From Cristatella mucedo (taxonomy: Eukaryota > Bryozoa > Phylactolaemata > Cristatellidae), in contig WPIO01000032.1 of NCBI GenBank assembly GCA_009760855.2, forward strand, positions 4,260,001 to 4,324,000: a stretch of 64,000 nt of DNA, written 5' to 3'. The position numbers and the translations under genes are program-made. This document shows, one piece after another, positions 40,285-52,259 of this stretch. The notes below the pieces were generated by a model. The model was given only the letters and a program-made list of their open reading frames with translations. It ran no database searches and was not told where the DNA came from. Within the stretch, counting starts at the first letter, position 1. Every line of letters begins with the position of its first letter.

Positions 40285-41637
40285 CTAGCGGCGTAAGATG
40301 GCTGGGACGGGAGTGCCGGCAACGGCTGCAGGAAGAAAGACGTCTTGGTGTTCGGCGAGTTGTGCGGTAGTGAGCTTCCGAGTTGTGACGCAGCGAGCAG
40401 AGTGCGGGAGGGCGTGCGCTACGTGGTGCGGTCCGTGCGATCAAATGAGATGAGTAGCTGGAGTTCCTGGACAATTCCGAGGTTGCGGCCGTCGGCTGTT
40501 GATACCGCAGGGCGCGCACGCTATGCGTAGCGTCGCACCAACCGGAAGCAATCGAGCCTTGCTACTTCTTCTGAGGCTTCTTCGGCCGGGCCATCATCTC
40601 CCCGACGTTCCTCCTCCGAATGCTTGCTGCTCTTTCGTAGGCGCCGATCGAGCCGGCGGCGACCGTCGCAGTATGGGCCCTTACGTCATTTGACGCCGGC
40701 GTGCGCACGAAGCGGCGGTCGGCTAATCGCAGCCGGACCGCTTTCGATTATAGCTGCCCACGCTTACCTAGAATGACTGCCGGCATCGGCCTAAAATTAA
40801 TGCAGCGAGCGAGCAACGTCGCAACAGCCCCATTTTACCTAAGCCTACTTCGAAATAAGGGCGTGAGCTGTCTACTGCCTACGAGAGGCGAGCGCTGTCT
40901 CGCAATCTATCCGAAAGATTTGTACGGCTCCGTACGTCTATAAGACGATTCACGAAACGGTACGGCTAGCCTAAAATAAATCTTACGTCGAGCTGCGCAC
41001 AAAAATGAGGTGCACAGAAGTGCATCCTACTCCTGCCTGCCTCGCAAGCATTAATGGCTCACCTATGCAACGCTCTCAAAATTGCCTGTAGCCAACATGC
41101 GGACACTAGCAACCAGCACTCATTCTAACCGACCGGACCGCGCGCGAGCGCGCACGCTGGACGACGCGTGCCGGTGCGCGCAGGACGCGCGCGCTCGCAC
41201 TCCATCGCAAATGAAGCTCCTCGGCACCGGAGTGACCTGCAGTGGCTGCAATCGTGGCATTCGCTTTTCGCTCTCTTGGTATAAATTCAGCGCACGTGAC
41301 GTATTGTTCAGTGTATTATTATCACGTATTATTCATCAGTATGAATTAAAGTGCCGCACGTGCTGACCCTGCACAGCTTAAACGCAGGGCGGCTGCAAGG
41401 GAAATCGCGCGATTCGTCGCACGCTGAGGCTCACACATCCACCTCCACAATGAGCGTACGCGGTCGTTAACTCGAAGAGTAACGAGATATCTAAACTTCC
41501 CACTTCGCCCAGAAAAACTTCTGCTTGCGCTTTTGTTTACGCACGCAACAGCGGAAAGATTGGATCGCGAACGTGGCTCATCTTAGTGCCATTGTCGAGA
41601 ACTCTACAACTAAGCAGCGGCCGGATGGCCTGAATAG
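40285..41637. other. GC-rich intergenic stretch, no gene recognised
   Basis: CpG-rich, no recognisable domain. Confidence 0.45.
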
Positions 41638-41735
41638 TCATAATAATAATAATACACTTGATATGGCGCCAACAGAGAGCTCAATCTCTTTCTAGGCACT
41701 TTACATTTCCTGCAAAGGAAGCACGCCGGCACGGT
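41638..41735 (-). mobile_element. L2 LINE 3' end, minus strand, short
   Basis: TCATAATAATAATAATACAC tail complement, then CAACAGAGAGCTCAATCTCT and GCACTTTACATTTCCTGC: the last 95 bases of an L2 element or L2-tailed SINE. Confidence 0.85.
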
Positions 41736-41943
41736 CGCGGTTCTCCCCGTTTTTGTTATCGCCGCATGCTGCGCCCGCTCGCAATGCGCTCTCATCTCAA
41801 AACATTACACATCTTGAACAATTTGAGCTTCATTGAGTTTGACCAAAAAACATAAACTTTCACCGCGACTATGGCAAGACAGCTTAGTTATACATCTACA
41901 TAATTACATACGTTACCCATATTAAGGTTGGGTATATTTATGA

Positions 41944-41985
<42 letters not shown>

Positions 41986-42738
41986 TTGGTGCTTTTGGCG
42001 TAATACCACTGCTGCTGAGGTCAAGCTACATACTATTGCTGCGAAGCATTGCGACAGTCAACTGCGGTCGCGCGACCGACCGCTGCAATGATTTGTCTAC
42101 CGCTCCACGACTCGCCTCTCGGTTCTTTCCTCCCCTTTGCCACTCCCCAACAGGAAGTAGGAGAGTGGCAATGTCGTGGCTAAGCCGAAAAGTCCAGTGC
42201 GAGCTTCGTTCGAGCTCTACGGAAGTCTCGACCCAGCGTGAGTCAAACGTACTTGCAGCGGGAAGTGCCCTTCAATGGCTCATAGCCGCTTTATTACCGC
42301 ACCGCGAATGAGGATGCATTACTGACAGCTCCATGACGTGGCGTAGTTCATATGAGTAAATATAAGTCGCAAGAACTCCAATTTTACTCCTCTTAATAGT
42401 AAACACGAATAGCCGACGTATTTTAAAGATCAAGATCCTGTGAGAACTAAGTGAGAGGTATTGAGAGATAGGTGCGGTGTGTGTAGGTTGCATCGCAGGA
42501 CATTGTAATTGAGGACGGCGCCAGTCGTCAAAGTTTGACCGATCAATGTTCGACGTCCGACATGTAAGACATGCGCTGGAAAAACCAGAACGCTTGCACC
42601 AGCGATTGCATAGTTTTGTATAGAAGTCTGGGCGATTTGCATAGAAATTTGCATTGGCTATCAGCGTAGAGCGAGCGCGGCAACGAGTCCCGCGAACGAG
42701 TACCGCAGCTCACTCGGTCCTTTGCACACTCTTTAAAA
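41736..42738. other. intergenic stretch, no gene recognised
   Basis: Contains a (TA)n-(TG)n microsatellite at 41943-41985. Nothing else recognised. Confidence 0.45.
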
Positions 42739-43166
<428 letters not shown>

Positions 43167-43248
43167 TATGTGTGTGTGCTGTTGGGTAACTTCGTGTTCA
43201 CCGGATCTTGTCGGAGCGCTGCAGAATCTCGCTATAATGCAGTGAGAA

Positions 43249-43370
43249 GTACTTCGATGAACCTCGCACACTGCGGTACAGCAGAGCTTTCTGGGCCGCG
43301 CCCGCGCGTGCCCCCGGGCGCGGCCCAGAAAGCTCTGCAGTACCGCAATGTGCGAGGTTCATCGAAGTAC
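43249..43370. repeat. near-perfect 56-bp inverted repeat with 10-nt loop
   Basis: Arm 43249-43304 begins GTACTTCGATGAACCTCGCA and ends GGGCCGCGCCCG; its complement is 43315-43370. I count 54 of 56 matching positions (mismatches at the CACACTGCGG/CACATTGCGG and TACAGCAG/TACTGCAG sites). A further TAATGCA/TGCATTA pair flanks it at 43235-43241 and 43384-43390. The arms are GC-rich. Candidate foldback element/MITE remnant or hairpin RNA source. Confidence 0.92.
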
Positions 43371-43390
43371 GCATCGGCTTGTGTGCATTA

Positions 43391-46300
43391 GGATCAACCC
43401 AAGACTTGCCACTAGATGGATAGCACGTAACGTCGATAAACTTGGATACAAGACCTCGCATTGTTCGTTCATTTGGCCGCTTTCTCGGCACCGACTTGCA
43501 CTTCTCTTGGCTTCGCTCGTCTTATTTCACTACCCAGGCCACGAGGTTTGAGTCCACCGGCGGAGAGTTTCTTTTTACTGCCCACTGCAAGTGAGAGTGA
43601 CTGTCGCTAAGTCCCTTCTGTCGCTTTACAAATGAGGCCGTTGAATCAGATGACATTTAATTGTTCATACTTCGCGATTAAAGGACTTTTGAAATACATA
43701 TTCGGATACAAATCAACAACGGTCTATAACTAATTTGTTTCGCGTTACGGTGGGTGCCAACGTTACACAAAATCGGCTTAACATGAGTGGACAAAGCCAA
43801 TGGTTAGTCTTTGTGCAAAACTTTCCCCCATTTGCGACCCTAGGATGCTGTTTTGCACCCTAAAGTTGCACCCTAAAGCCTTAGGGTACTGAGTATCGAC
43901 TTCTTTGCGTGCCAGCGGTATCCTCGATCTTATGGTTTTAACACCACCCTTTAAACTGCTGTTCGCCGACATCGCGCCAAAGGTCAGCCCCATCGGCACG
44001 CTGTAGCCGCATATCTCTGGCAGTTTAACGCTTGTTCGGTGGCCGATTAACACACCGCGGGCTGGATGGACCGAAATACCATCCACTGCTCCGTACGAAG
44101 TAGAATTCCGAGGGCGTGGGTGGAAGTTGATAATGGGTGAGGCGTTCACTACCGACAGTCGTCCGCCTCGATTTTGCAGCTGCTCAGCTGGATACGAAAA
44201 ACGAGCAAACGATTAATTGGGCGCGGAGTTCGTACTCGCCGAATGTCTGCAGCCCAGTGAGGAGATGCTTCCGGGTACTGTGGAGCTCTGCCCTCGAGCG
44301 CCTCTGGGAAATTGGAGTCGTCTGCGAGGCCGAACGGTTGCACCGAAGAAAAAGGATAGCTGGATGCGGAAGTCACCAAAAATCGAAAGCATATCTTGTC
44401 TCATCTAGGCCGGTGCCAATCCAGCAGCTGCCGTCGGTTCAGCAGCGAGATAAGCAAGCCTATTCGAGCAGCAGAATCGCTCAGAGGGCGCTAGAAACGC
44501 CGAGAAAATGTTCTGCTTGGTAACGCCCTTCGGTGTAATGGATGCTCGGCGATGTTCGAGCGCTCTCGTTCATGCGATGGCGTTCTCTATCGAGATTGCC
44601 CAGCCCCCCCCCCCCCCGGCGAGCGCTTAAGCTCAAACCTCGTTCCACACCTCACTGAGCAGATAGCGCTCGAGTTATCAGCGATCGCGAGGAAAACTCG
44701 AAGCAGCAGCAGCCGCACAAAGCACAAAGTGGTGAGTAGACGGCCGCCGAGTCAGGAGTGCCGCTCGCTGTCAACTGTAGCTGGCAACACTCGCTACACG
44801 CCGCAACTGCGGATAAGGTGACCACTGCAGCAGACTGGATTGGTAAGACGCTGTTGCCAGAGATGAACAGTCGTGCAACGGCGCGCACAGAGGCTCGCTA
44901 CCCTTGGTGTTGTATGCACTAATCGTATGTCGCATCAAAGATGAGTAGCCAAAGTAGCAGCTTCCAACGTGTGAGAGCTCTCTCTACATTGCTACCGTAC
45001 TCGGTCAGCGAAGGCACGTCAGCATTCGAGACTCACTAGCGATGCTTTAAGGCGCCAACTCTACCGATATTTGCTACGCGTCTGCAAAGATTAGCACCCG
45101 TTAAGCTCCGTATTTGAGGCAAATGACTTCAGTTCACCGCGCTCCTGCTGCTGCTGCTCCTGCTGCTTGCTATTAGCGATGGCTACTAAGGCTACGCGGC
45201 TGAGCCGCTAATATATCGCCCCAAGCGAAAGCACTTAGCAGCGGTGCTGCTGCCGGCGAGGGGGCTCGGCGATCGTCGCTGGTCGATGAGAGACAGTCGG
45301 CTCGGCGTACCATTTGACTTGCAGAGCAGGCAAGCGCGACTCTAGCGACTCGATCGACGGAGCAGCAGCTGCCCCCACCCATTGTCGGGTGTCGATGAAG
45401 ATTTGTTATTCCTTCTCTCCTTCAGAAAACGACCCCAGTGCGGCGTGCCCTTTCATGTTCGTGTTTGCCGAGCTGGATGCGCGGCGTGAGTGCTTCGCCG
45501 CCATCGCTCTCCGGAGCCCTCGTCACGCACGTCTGCCAGCTGCCGGGCCGGCGGGCCGGCAGGCCGGCCGGGCGAGCCGCGTTTTTAACTCTGCTCCCCA
45601 TCTACCGCGGCCTCGAGAGCCGGTCGCTCGTGTCTCGCTGCTACCGAGGCCGAGACCGAGCTAGCGGCGTTCACATGGTGAGCCCGTATTTCACCCAGGA
45701 AAAACACGCTATTACGGCGCCAGAGACACGACGACAAAGCCTGGAGAGCAAAGGTCGGCAGCGCGAGCATCGTAGTCTCCCTAATAATCTCGGTCGGCTT
45801 TCGTCACAACACCACTTCCGTGCCTCGCTACTCGAGCGTCGGGTCTTTCGCATCCTTCTCTCCATGTCCGCCCGTCCGTCCGGCCATCTTATTTTATCTT
45901 TTCTTATATATCCATCTTCCTTTCCCTTTCCTCATTCCTTCCTCCCTCCCGCCCTCTCACCCCCTCTCCCTCTTCGTCTCTCTCGCTCACTCTCACAACA
46001 GGCACGCAGCACCTTACTGTAGCAGTTGTCAGTACCGTTTACGGTCGCGACACAGTTCACACACCCTCACACAACCTCGCAGCACTTAAGGGAGTTTAAG
46101 CGGCACTCGCTGCCGCCCAGAGCAGGTCCAGACGCCCAGAGTGAGGTCGCAGCAGAGCCATAGCGTCTCCCTCACCCATTCCCGCGCCCTCTCGCTCGCT
46201 CTCTCGCTCCTACGTTGACTTCTTTCGTGGCTTGCGCCCCAGAGGCTAGAAAAAATATGCCTCGCCGAGAGAGCCTCGCTCGTGAACGTCCTTGCCGGCT

Positions 46301-46970
46301 GCCAACGCCCGGCCGACGATCCTTGCTCGAGTCGTCGCAGCTCAGCAGCTAGTGTGCGCAGCTAGTGTTCGCCCGCCGATAGCGTATACGATGGCGAGAG
46401 CTCCCTGCAGCGTCCGCTGCGTGCTTACTGCGAGTCTCCAGCCGACGGCCGGGGCTCGGTGGAGATCGAGCGACTACCGCCGCACAGATGATGCTCGCCG
46501 GGTGACATTTGGAAAGTTTGCCTTTAGAACTTGACCGTCGTAAAAATGCGCCGGCAGCCGCTGCAGCCGCAGAAGCCGCTGTAGCGGCTGCTGCGTCGCG
46601 GTTCAGAGGCTACGTACTCTGCGCCCGTCGGGCCGTCCCTCCCACTCCAGCCGATCGTCCGAAAAGCGAACGATCAGCTGCAAATGCGTTGCCAGAATTA
46701 AGCCAAGGGAGAAGCAAGAACTTGAACTTGCAGAGGCGGCCAATAGCAGGAAGACGTACCAATGGGAGAGGTCAAACCGCCCAACACACGGCCTCTGGTC
46801 ATTCCGCTGGGGGAGGCTTGGGTCCTCGGCGGATTCTCTCCCTTCGCCGCGTCACCGCGTTCGTCTAGGTCTTGACGCCAGCCGGGAGTATAGTGAAAGC
46901 GAAACTTGGTTGAGCTAGCTCACAGGTTTGCGCAGCGCGACCGGAACACTGAGGTTCTTCACGACTAACT
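43391..46970. other. GC-rich intergenic stretch, no gene recognised
   Basis: CpG-rich towards the right. Contains a C run at about 44605-44618, several donor-like sites (for example 44730 and 45678), a pyrimidine-rich stretch at 45840-45995, and a small palindrome AGCCGCTGTAGCGGCT near 46578. No protein domain recognised. Confidence 0.45.
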
Positions 46971-47065
46971 GATTGCATCCCGGTGGCCTCCTCGGAATTT
47001 GAACCGGGCCCCCGGCACACTTTTTCAAAGCACGATGAATTAGCCAGATGTCGGCCGATAGTCCA
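46971..47065 (-). repeat. tRNA-like remnant, minus strand
   Basis: The minus strand shows GGTTCAAATTCCGAGG (B-box-like) about 40 nt after TGGCTAATTCATCG (A-box-like). It borders the composite repeat that follows. No acceptor stem. Confidence 0.35.
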
Positions 47066-47540
47066 ACGTCGCAGTTCTTGAATCTTAATGTCTGGAAAAA
47101 GATCGCGCCTATAGTCTGTGGCCAAGGCCGCGTAAAAACCGTAGCATTGTAGTAGGTAGTTACGCTCGGTGACTTGGCCTCGGCAGTTGAGCTGAGTTGC
47201 GCTCTAGACCACTGAGCTGTAGGTGCCGAGCTGGTTTTGTCCAGCGGCTAAGGTGCTCGCTCCGACCAGGGAGGGTCTGACTGAAGTCGTGGGCTCGAGC
47301 CCCGAGGCAAATGTGAAGCGCCTGAATGGAGATCAAGTTCTCTTGAAGCGCTATACAAATGAGTTATATATATATATATATATATATACACGTGAGTTGG
47401 CGTATGCCATGGCCGCTATTGTACGTCTGTAACCCTCCGTCGCGGTCAATAGATTGTTCTTTGCTGCGGATATGGACTCGTTGCGTTAAGGTAAGGGCAC
47501 TCTCCATCGCCGCCGCGTTCCGCCGCTCTCTGCATACCTT
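47066..47540 (+). mobile_element. composite repeat containing a SINE, copy A
   Basis: A segment of about 475 bp resembles 63205-63690 in order and orientation: TCGCAGTTCTTGAATCTTAA and GGCCAAGGCCGCGTA at the left, the SINE of 47220-47389 in the middle, and CATCGCCGCCGCGTTCCGC at the right. Confidence 0.55.
47220..47389 (+). mobile_element. tRNA-derived SINE with L2-type tail
   Basis: A-box-like GTCCAGCGGCTAAGGTGCTC (47239-47258) and B box GGGCTCGAGCCCC (47291-47303) lie at tRNA spacing. Directly after come AAATGTGAAGCGCCTGAATG, TCAAGTTCTCTTGAAGCGCT and ATACAAATGAG, matching the conserved L2 3' end, and a (TA)n tail. This head-plus-tail build is that of SINEs moved by L2 LINEs (family knowledge). 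Confidence 0.8.
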
Positions 47541-48223
47541 CGCGGACTGGTGCAACACTGGTGAGTCGCCAGCCGTCGCACGAGGCTCGGTGCTTCGCCG
47601 ATATTGGTCGCGAGCCGGCCGAAACTAGCAACGTTACGAGCGCCGTACGCGCGGCCTAGTTCTGCCCGAACGCGCGAGCCGCCATGCCCCGTTCGTCACA
47701 GCTCAGCGACCGGACGCAAACGTCGGCTGCCGCCGCCGCCGCCGCGGGCGACGCGGTATTAGACGCTTCGGTGTGCGCGCGCGCGACTGGCGCAACGCAG
47801 AGCGCAGCGACCGCCGGCGACGAGCGTCGGGCCCGCCGGAGTGCGGGCCCGACGCCGCAGCGGCCCTCGAGGAGCGCTGCGCTCCGTCACGACGATTCGC
47901 CTCAGCGACTTCAGCCGCGGCGCCGAGAGGAGCGGCGAGTCGCGAGCCCGCGCCGCCGCCGGCACGAGCCCCGGCTCAGCGCGGCGCGGTCGCTCGGCGC
48001 CGAACGACCGCGCTTTCCCTGCGCGATACCGAAAGCTGGCCATGCTAGCGGCTCGACTCTCGTTCGCCACTCTTCGCGATCAGCGCGCGACGCTGCGCGC
48101 AGCTCGACAGCGAGCGCGAAACTCGACTGCCTACCGCTAGCATGGCGGCGCTAAATTTGAACTGTGCGCCGCCGCTCGGAGCGGACGAGCAGCCTTGATG
48201 AGCAGAGGCTTTCGAGCAGTGCG
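47541..48223. other. GC-rich intergenic stretch, no gene recognised
   Basis: Extremely CpG-rich; open in several frames because stops are rare. A GCC run lies near 47728-47746. No domain recognised. Confidence 0.45.
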
Positions 48224-48338
48224 ATTTACGATCGTATATATATACGAGATTATTGCCGGATTTACGACCGCATATGGACGAGATTGTTGCCGGATTTGCG
48301 ATCGTATATGGACGGGATAGATTGTTGCTGCATTTACG
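48224..48338. repeat. minisatellite, three copies of a 34-38 bp unit
   Basis: Unit starting TTTACGATCGTATA and ending GATTGTTGCCGGA occurs at 48224-48260, 48261-48294 and 48295-48332 with small differences, and a fourth copy begins TTTACGG. It is AT-richer than the surrounding DNA. Confidence 0.9.
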
Positions 48339-50641
48339 GCCTGACCATTGTGCCGCGGCACGGACCTGGCGGCCTCAGTCGCTTTTGGAGCAACGGCCTG
48401 CCAGCCGGTGAGTCGTAGCGCCGAGCGCGAGCTGCGTCAGCCGGCACGAGATTCTGGCTCAAGACGCGCAGCCGCGTCGGTAACATATCGGCGTCGGCCG
48501 TAATATTCTGGCCGTTCTTTGCGCTTGCGGCTCTAACGCTGCGTGGCCACCGCCGGCGTACGAGCGAGCTTCGGGTCGTTCGCACGCGTTGCGCCGTAAC
48601 TCGAGCTAGCGAGCGTCCCACGGTCGCAGCGACGCCGCTTCTTGTTCGGGCGCTGTAGCCGTCGCCCCGCCCCGCCGTAGCCGGGCCCCGGTGAGGAGGG
48701 GGGCGCGCAAGCTCGCCGGACGGCGCGCGGGGGCGTCGGCGGCGGCTCGGGATGCTACCTGACGTCCGCCGGCCGCCGCCGCGTTCCGCGAGGCGGTTCT
48801 AAAGGCTAGTAATTAGCTCGCGCAGCACAATGCGCTGTTTGTTTGAGTAAGTAATAGTGCGGAATCGCCTCGGACGTTGTCGTATTGTGCAGGTGCGACT
48901 TAGAAGGAGCAGCTGAGGTGCGTACAATGGCGGACGTCCGTCGTGCGTCTAAAGCGAAATGCGCCCGAGCGCTAATTAGTTGGCCGCGGTCGCCGTCCGC
49001 GCCCTCGGCTCGAGCCTCGCGCCGATCTTATCGTACCCTTCGCGCAGCCGCCGCCGCCGTCCGCCAAAAGCCTACCTAGCGCCAGCGGCCGCCCGGCGGG
49101 CGGTCGCGCACGCGAGCGGCGCGTGCCTGCGACTTCTTGCCAGCTCGCCGGCGCCGTGGTCCGGTGGAAGCCGGACAGCGGCAACCTTTATCGAGGCCGG
49201 CAGCTTACGAAAAGACGCGAGCGAAGTGCTACACCGCCGTTACGTCGCGCGGCGGCGGTGCAGCGGAATTGGCGGAGGGCGAAGAGGCACGATTTGCTCC
49301 TAGCCGATATTGAACGCCAGCCCGCCGCGCTTCTTGAGAGGCGCCGCCCGCGCGGCGCGGCTCCGCAGCCTGCGTCGCGAGGATAGTTCGACCGGACGGG
49401 GCTCGGCTCACATAGTGAGTTGCATTCTCTCCTCTAATTGAAAAGAGCGCGCGGCCGTCTGGTCGAGAGGAGGAGAAAGGTGGCGACGAGTACTCGCGCT
49501 AGTCGAGACGGTAGTGTTACCTCTTCGACCGCCGCAACTTCCGATCGCGGAGGCGGCGTCGGAGGCGAAGGCTAGGCCGGCGGGAGGAGGCAATCTGCAG
49601 TGCGAGGCCGGCGATCCTTTTGTTGCGGACCCACGGGGCGCACCTGCTTCTCACCCGAATGGAGGTGCGCCGGTTGCGACCCAAGGTGTAGCGTGTTGTC
49701 GTAGCTCGACGGCGTTCTTTGTGACGGGCACTTTGTTCGCTAGCGCCGTTATTTTTAATGAAAGTACCGACAGAGGTTGGTAAACAGGATCCCCCCGTGC
49801 AAATAAATACGAAATATTTTGCATATTATGTTGCCTCGGCATAGACAATACGTAATACAATGTGGCCGCCCATGCATTGTGCGCTCGTGAAAGGATATCG
49901 CTATCGCTAATGTCCGCGCAATTTGTAACGATAATATTATGGGAGAATTGACAGTTCTCTTCCGCGCACTCTCCAATCGCCAGCGCCGCACGCCACTCAA
50001 CAATAGCCACAATGCTCGCTAACGAGATCGCTTCGCGCTAGTATTTGATTTGTTTGCGCGCCCGTCCTATTAGTTCAAAGTGGGCAATTTGTAGGTGTGA
50101 ATTGTACATAGGTTTTTTCAATGGACATTGTCGTATCTCCGAGCATCTAGTGACGCAACGAATCGAATGTGAATTAGGCCTTGTCTCCCCACGAAGCCGT
50201 GGCACGACCGCCCCCTTTACGTCTACCCTTACGCGCGGCTAACCGCGCTCGGCGCAGGCGAGAGGATTCCTAGCCGCGGCGCTAAACCGCCGCGGTTCCG
50301 AGAGCAATCGAAAAACATCCCGTCCGTACGGCGCAGCGAGGGAAATCGCGAACTTACGGGGGCGGGTGAAGGAAGGGGAGGTAGTGAACTGGAGGGGTGA
50401 ACGGGGGGAGGGAGGGAACCCCGGCGAGCCGATTGGTTTTTATTGCAGCTTTCCGTCCACCCAGATACCTCCTAGCTGCTACTCCCACCCCTCGGACTAG
50501 TACGCGCGACGCGCCGCTCGAGCGGACAGCTAATGCCGTCCAATTACTTCTCCGGTCCAATACGCGTGAAGGTAATGACAGCGGCGGCCTCGCGCTGATT
50601 GGCAGGCCGACGTGTGGCGGCGAGCTCCGCCTCCAACCACG
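48339..50641. other. GC-rich upstream region of netrin, no gene recognised
   Basis: CpG-rich with a more AT-rich island at about 49750-50130. Donor-like GTGAGT sites at 48409 and 49411. No protein domain recognised. Could hold regulatory DNA or non-coding first exons of netrin, but nothing decides this. Confidence 0.4.
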
Positions 50642-50690
50642 TATAAATCATTCCGCGCCGCGCCTCGGACGCCTGTTTCCTTCAGCTGTG
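50642..50690 (+). promoter_or_regulatory. candidate core promoter of netrin (TATA-like box)
   Basis: TATAAAT at 50642-50648 sits in a GC-rich setting and is followed by a pyrimidine-rich stretch and an initiator-like TTCAGCT (A at 50684). A start site about 30 nt after the TATA box would fall near 50672; the initiator-like A is 42 nt away, rather far. There is no ATG between 50642 and the netrin start codon at 51077, consistent with a leader of about 400 nt. Inference from motifs only. Confidence 0.45.
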
Positions 50691-51076
50691 CTTCTGCTGC
50701 GGAGAGCTCGTCGCTGAGCCGCGAACGAACTCCTCTCTGGCGGCGCGACTGGTGCTTCCTGCAACAGCTTCGAGCCGATAGCGATCGAGCGGACTTCGGT
50801 AGCCTCGCTTCGACTCACGCCGAGGTACATATCTACATACATTTATATTCATATAGCACGCAACGGCCGGCGATAGCGAGCAGGTAAAGAGCGGAGAGCG
50901 TAGTAATTGTTCGCAGCGACGACGAGCCTGGGCGCAGCTTCGTCTCACTACGCGACTATCTGCAGCGACGCGTCGACGCGATCCGTAGCGGAGCGGTGAG
51001 GCCGACCTGTCAGCAGCGACCCGCCACCGCGCCATTACGCTCGTACGCCGCAGCAGCAGCAGCGCGGCCCAGCACC
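50691..51076 (+). other. probable netrin 5' leader, ATG-free
   Basis: GC-rich sequence directly before the netrin start codon with no ATG on the + strand. It contains AGCAG|GTAAAG at about 50877-50887, a good splice donor that could serve an upstream non-coding exon. A CAG run lies just before the start codon. Confidence 0.4.
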
Positions 51077-52259
51077 ATGCTCTCGGCGTGGCTGCTCGCC
51101 GCCGCGAGCCTGCTCCTCGCTAGCGGCGCCGGCGGCAGCCGCTGGTTCGCGAGCCAGCAGTCGCGCTCCGTCCCGTCGGAGACATTTCCCGCCGCCGCCG
51201 CCGCCGTACCGATCCAGAGGGCCGGCGTCGAACCCGTCGCTTCTGCCGGAGGCGGCGGCAGCTCCCAGCCGGGCGGCTCCGACGCGGGATTGGCGTCGCC
51301 CGTCGTCGTCGACGGAGGCCGGAGCGTCTACTTCGCCCAGTACGGTGTGCAGCAGGTGAAGCCGGCCGACCCGTGCTACGACCAGGACGGGCGGCCGCGC
51401 CGCTGCGCGTCCGAGTTCGGCAACGTGGCGCTCGGCCGCCAGGCGACCGCTTCGAGCACATGCGGCAGCCCGCCGTCGCGCTACTGCAGCCAGAGCGGCG
51501 ACGGCGCCGGCCGCGTGGTGAGGCAGTGCCAGGTGTGCGACGCCACCAACCGGAAGCGCGCGCACCCGCCCTCCTACCTGGTCGACGTGCACCAGGACAA
51601 GCCAACGTGCTGGATGTCGGCCACGTTCGGCGAGGCGCCCGAGGTCGTCAACGTGACGGTGTCGCTGGGCAAGCGGTACGAGGTCAACTACGTCGTTCTG
51701 CCGTTCTGCAACAAGATACCCGAGTCGATGGCGCTGTACAAGAGCGCCGACTTTGGCCGCACGTGGACGCCGCTGCAGTACTACTCGTCGCAGTGCAAGA
51801 AAGTCTACGGCGTGCAGCCGGACGCCGTCGTGACGCGCGCCAACGAGCAGGAGGCCGTCTGCCGCGACGTGTACGGCTCGGCGGCGGGCGCGCAGCACCA
51901 CAGCGCGCGAGTCGCGTTCAGCTTCGCCGACGGCCGGCCGTCGGCGAACAGCCAGGAGAGCAGTCCAGTCATGCGCGACTGGATGACGCTCACCGACCTG
52001 TCGATCGTGTTCCGACGCCTGCACGCGCCCGGCGAGGTGGCCGACCGCGACCACAGCTACTACTCGCTGTCCGAGGTGACGGTCGGCGGCCGCTGCAAGT
52101 GCAACGGGCACGCGTCGCGCTGCGCACCGAACGCCGAGGGGCGTACCGTGTGCGACTGCAAGCACAACACGGACGGCGACGACTGCGAGCGCTGCAAGCC
52201 GTTCCACTACGACCGCCCGTGGGACCGCGCGACGGGCGAGAGCGCCAACGAGTGCGTCG
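51077..52259 (+). CDS. netrin: netrin exon 1: signal peptide, laminin N-terminal domain, first laminin-EGF repeat
   Basis: This exon encodes residues 1-394 plus the first base of codon 395. The leader [17 protein letters not shown] is a typical signal peptide. Residues 21-82 are Ala/Gly/Ser-rich and not conserved. The laminin N-terminal domain starts near VYFAQYG and contains [24 protein letters not shown] and [16 protein letters not shown], all recognisable netrin stretches. It ends in [13 protein letters not shown], which opens EGF repeat 1, followed by [22 protein letters not shown]. The donor is GTCG|GTGAGT. The start at 51077 is preferred over an upstream in-frame GTG at 50996 because the signal peptide begins here and CACCATGC is an acceptable Kozak context. 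The exon is very GC-rich, which creates long open frames in other registers. Confidence 0.96.
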
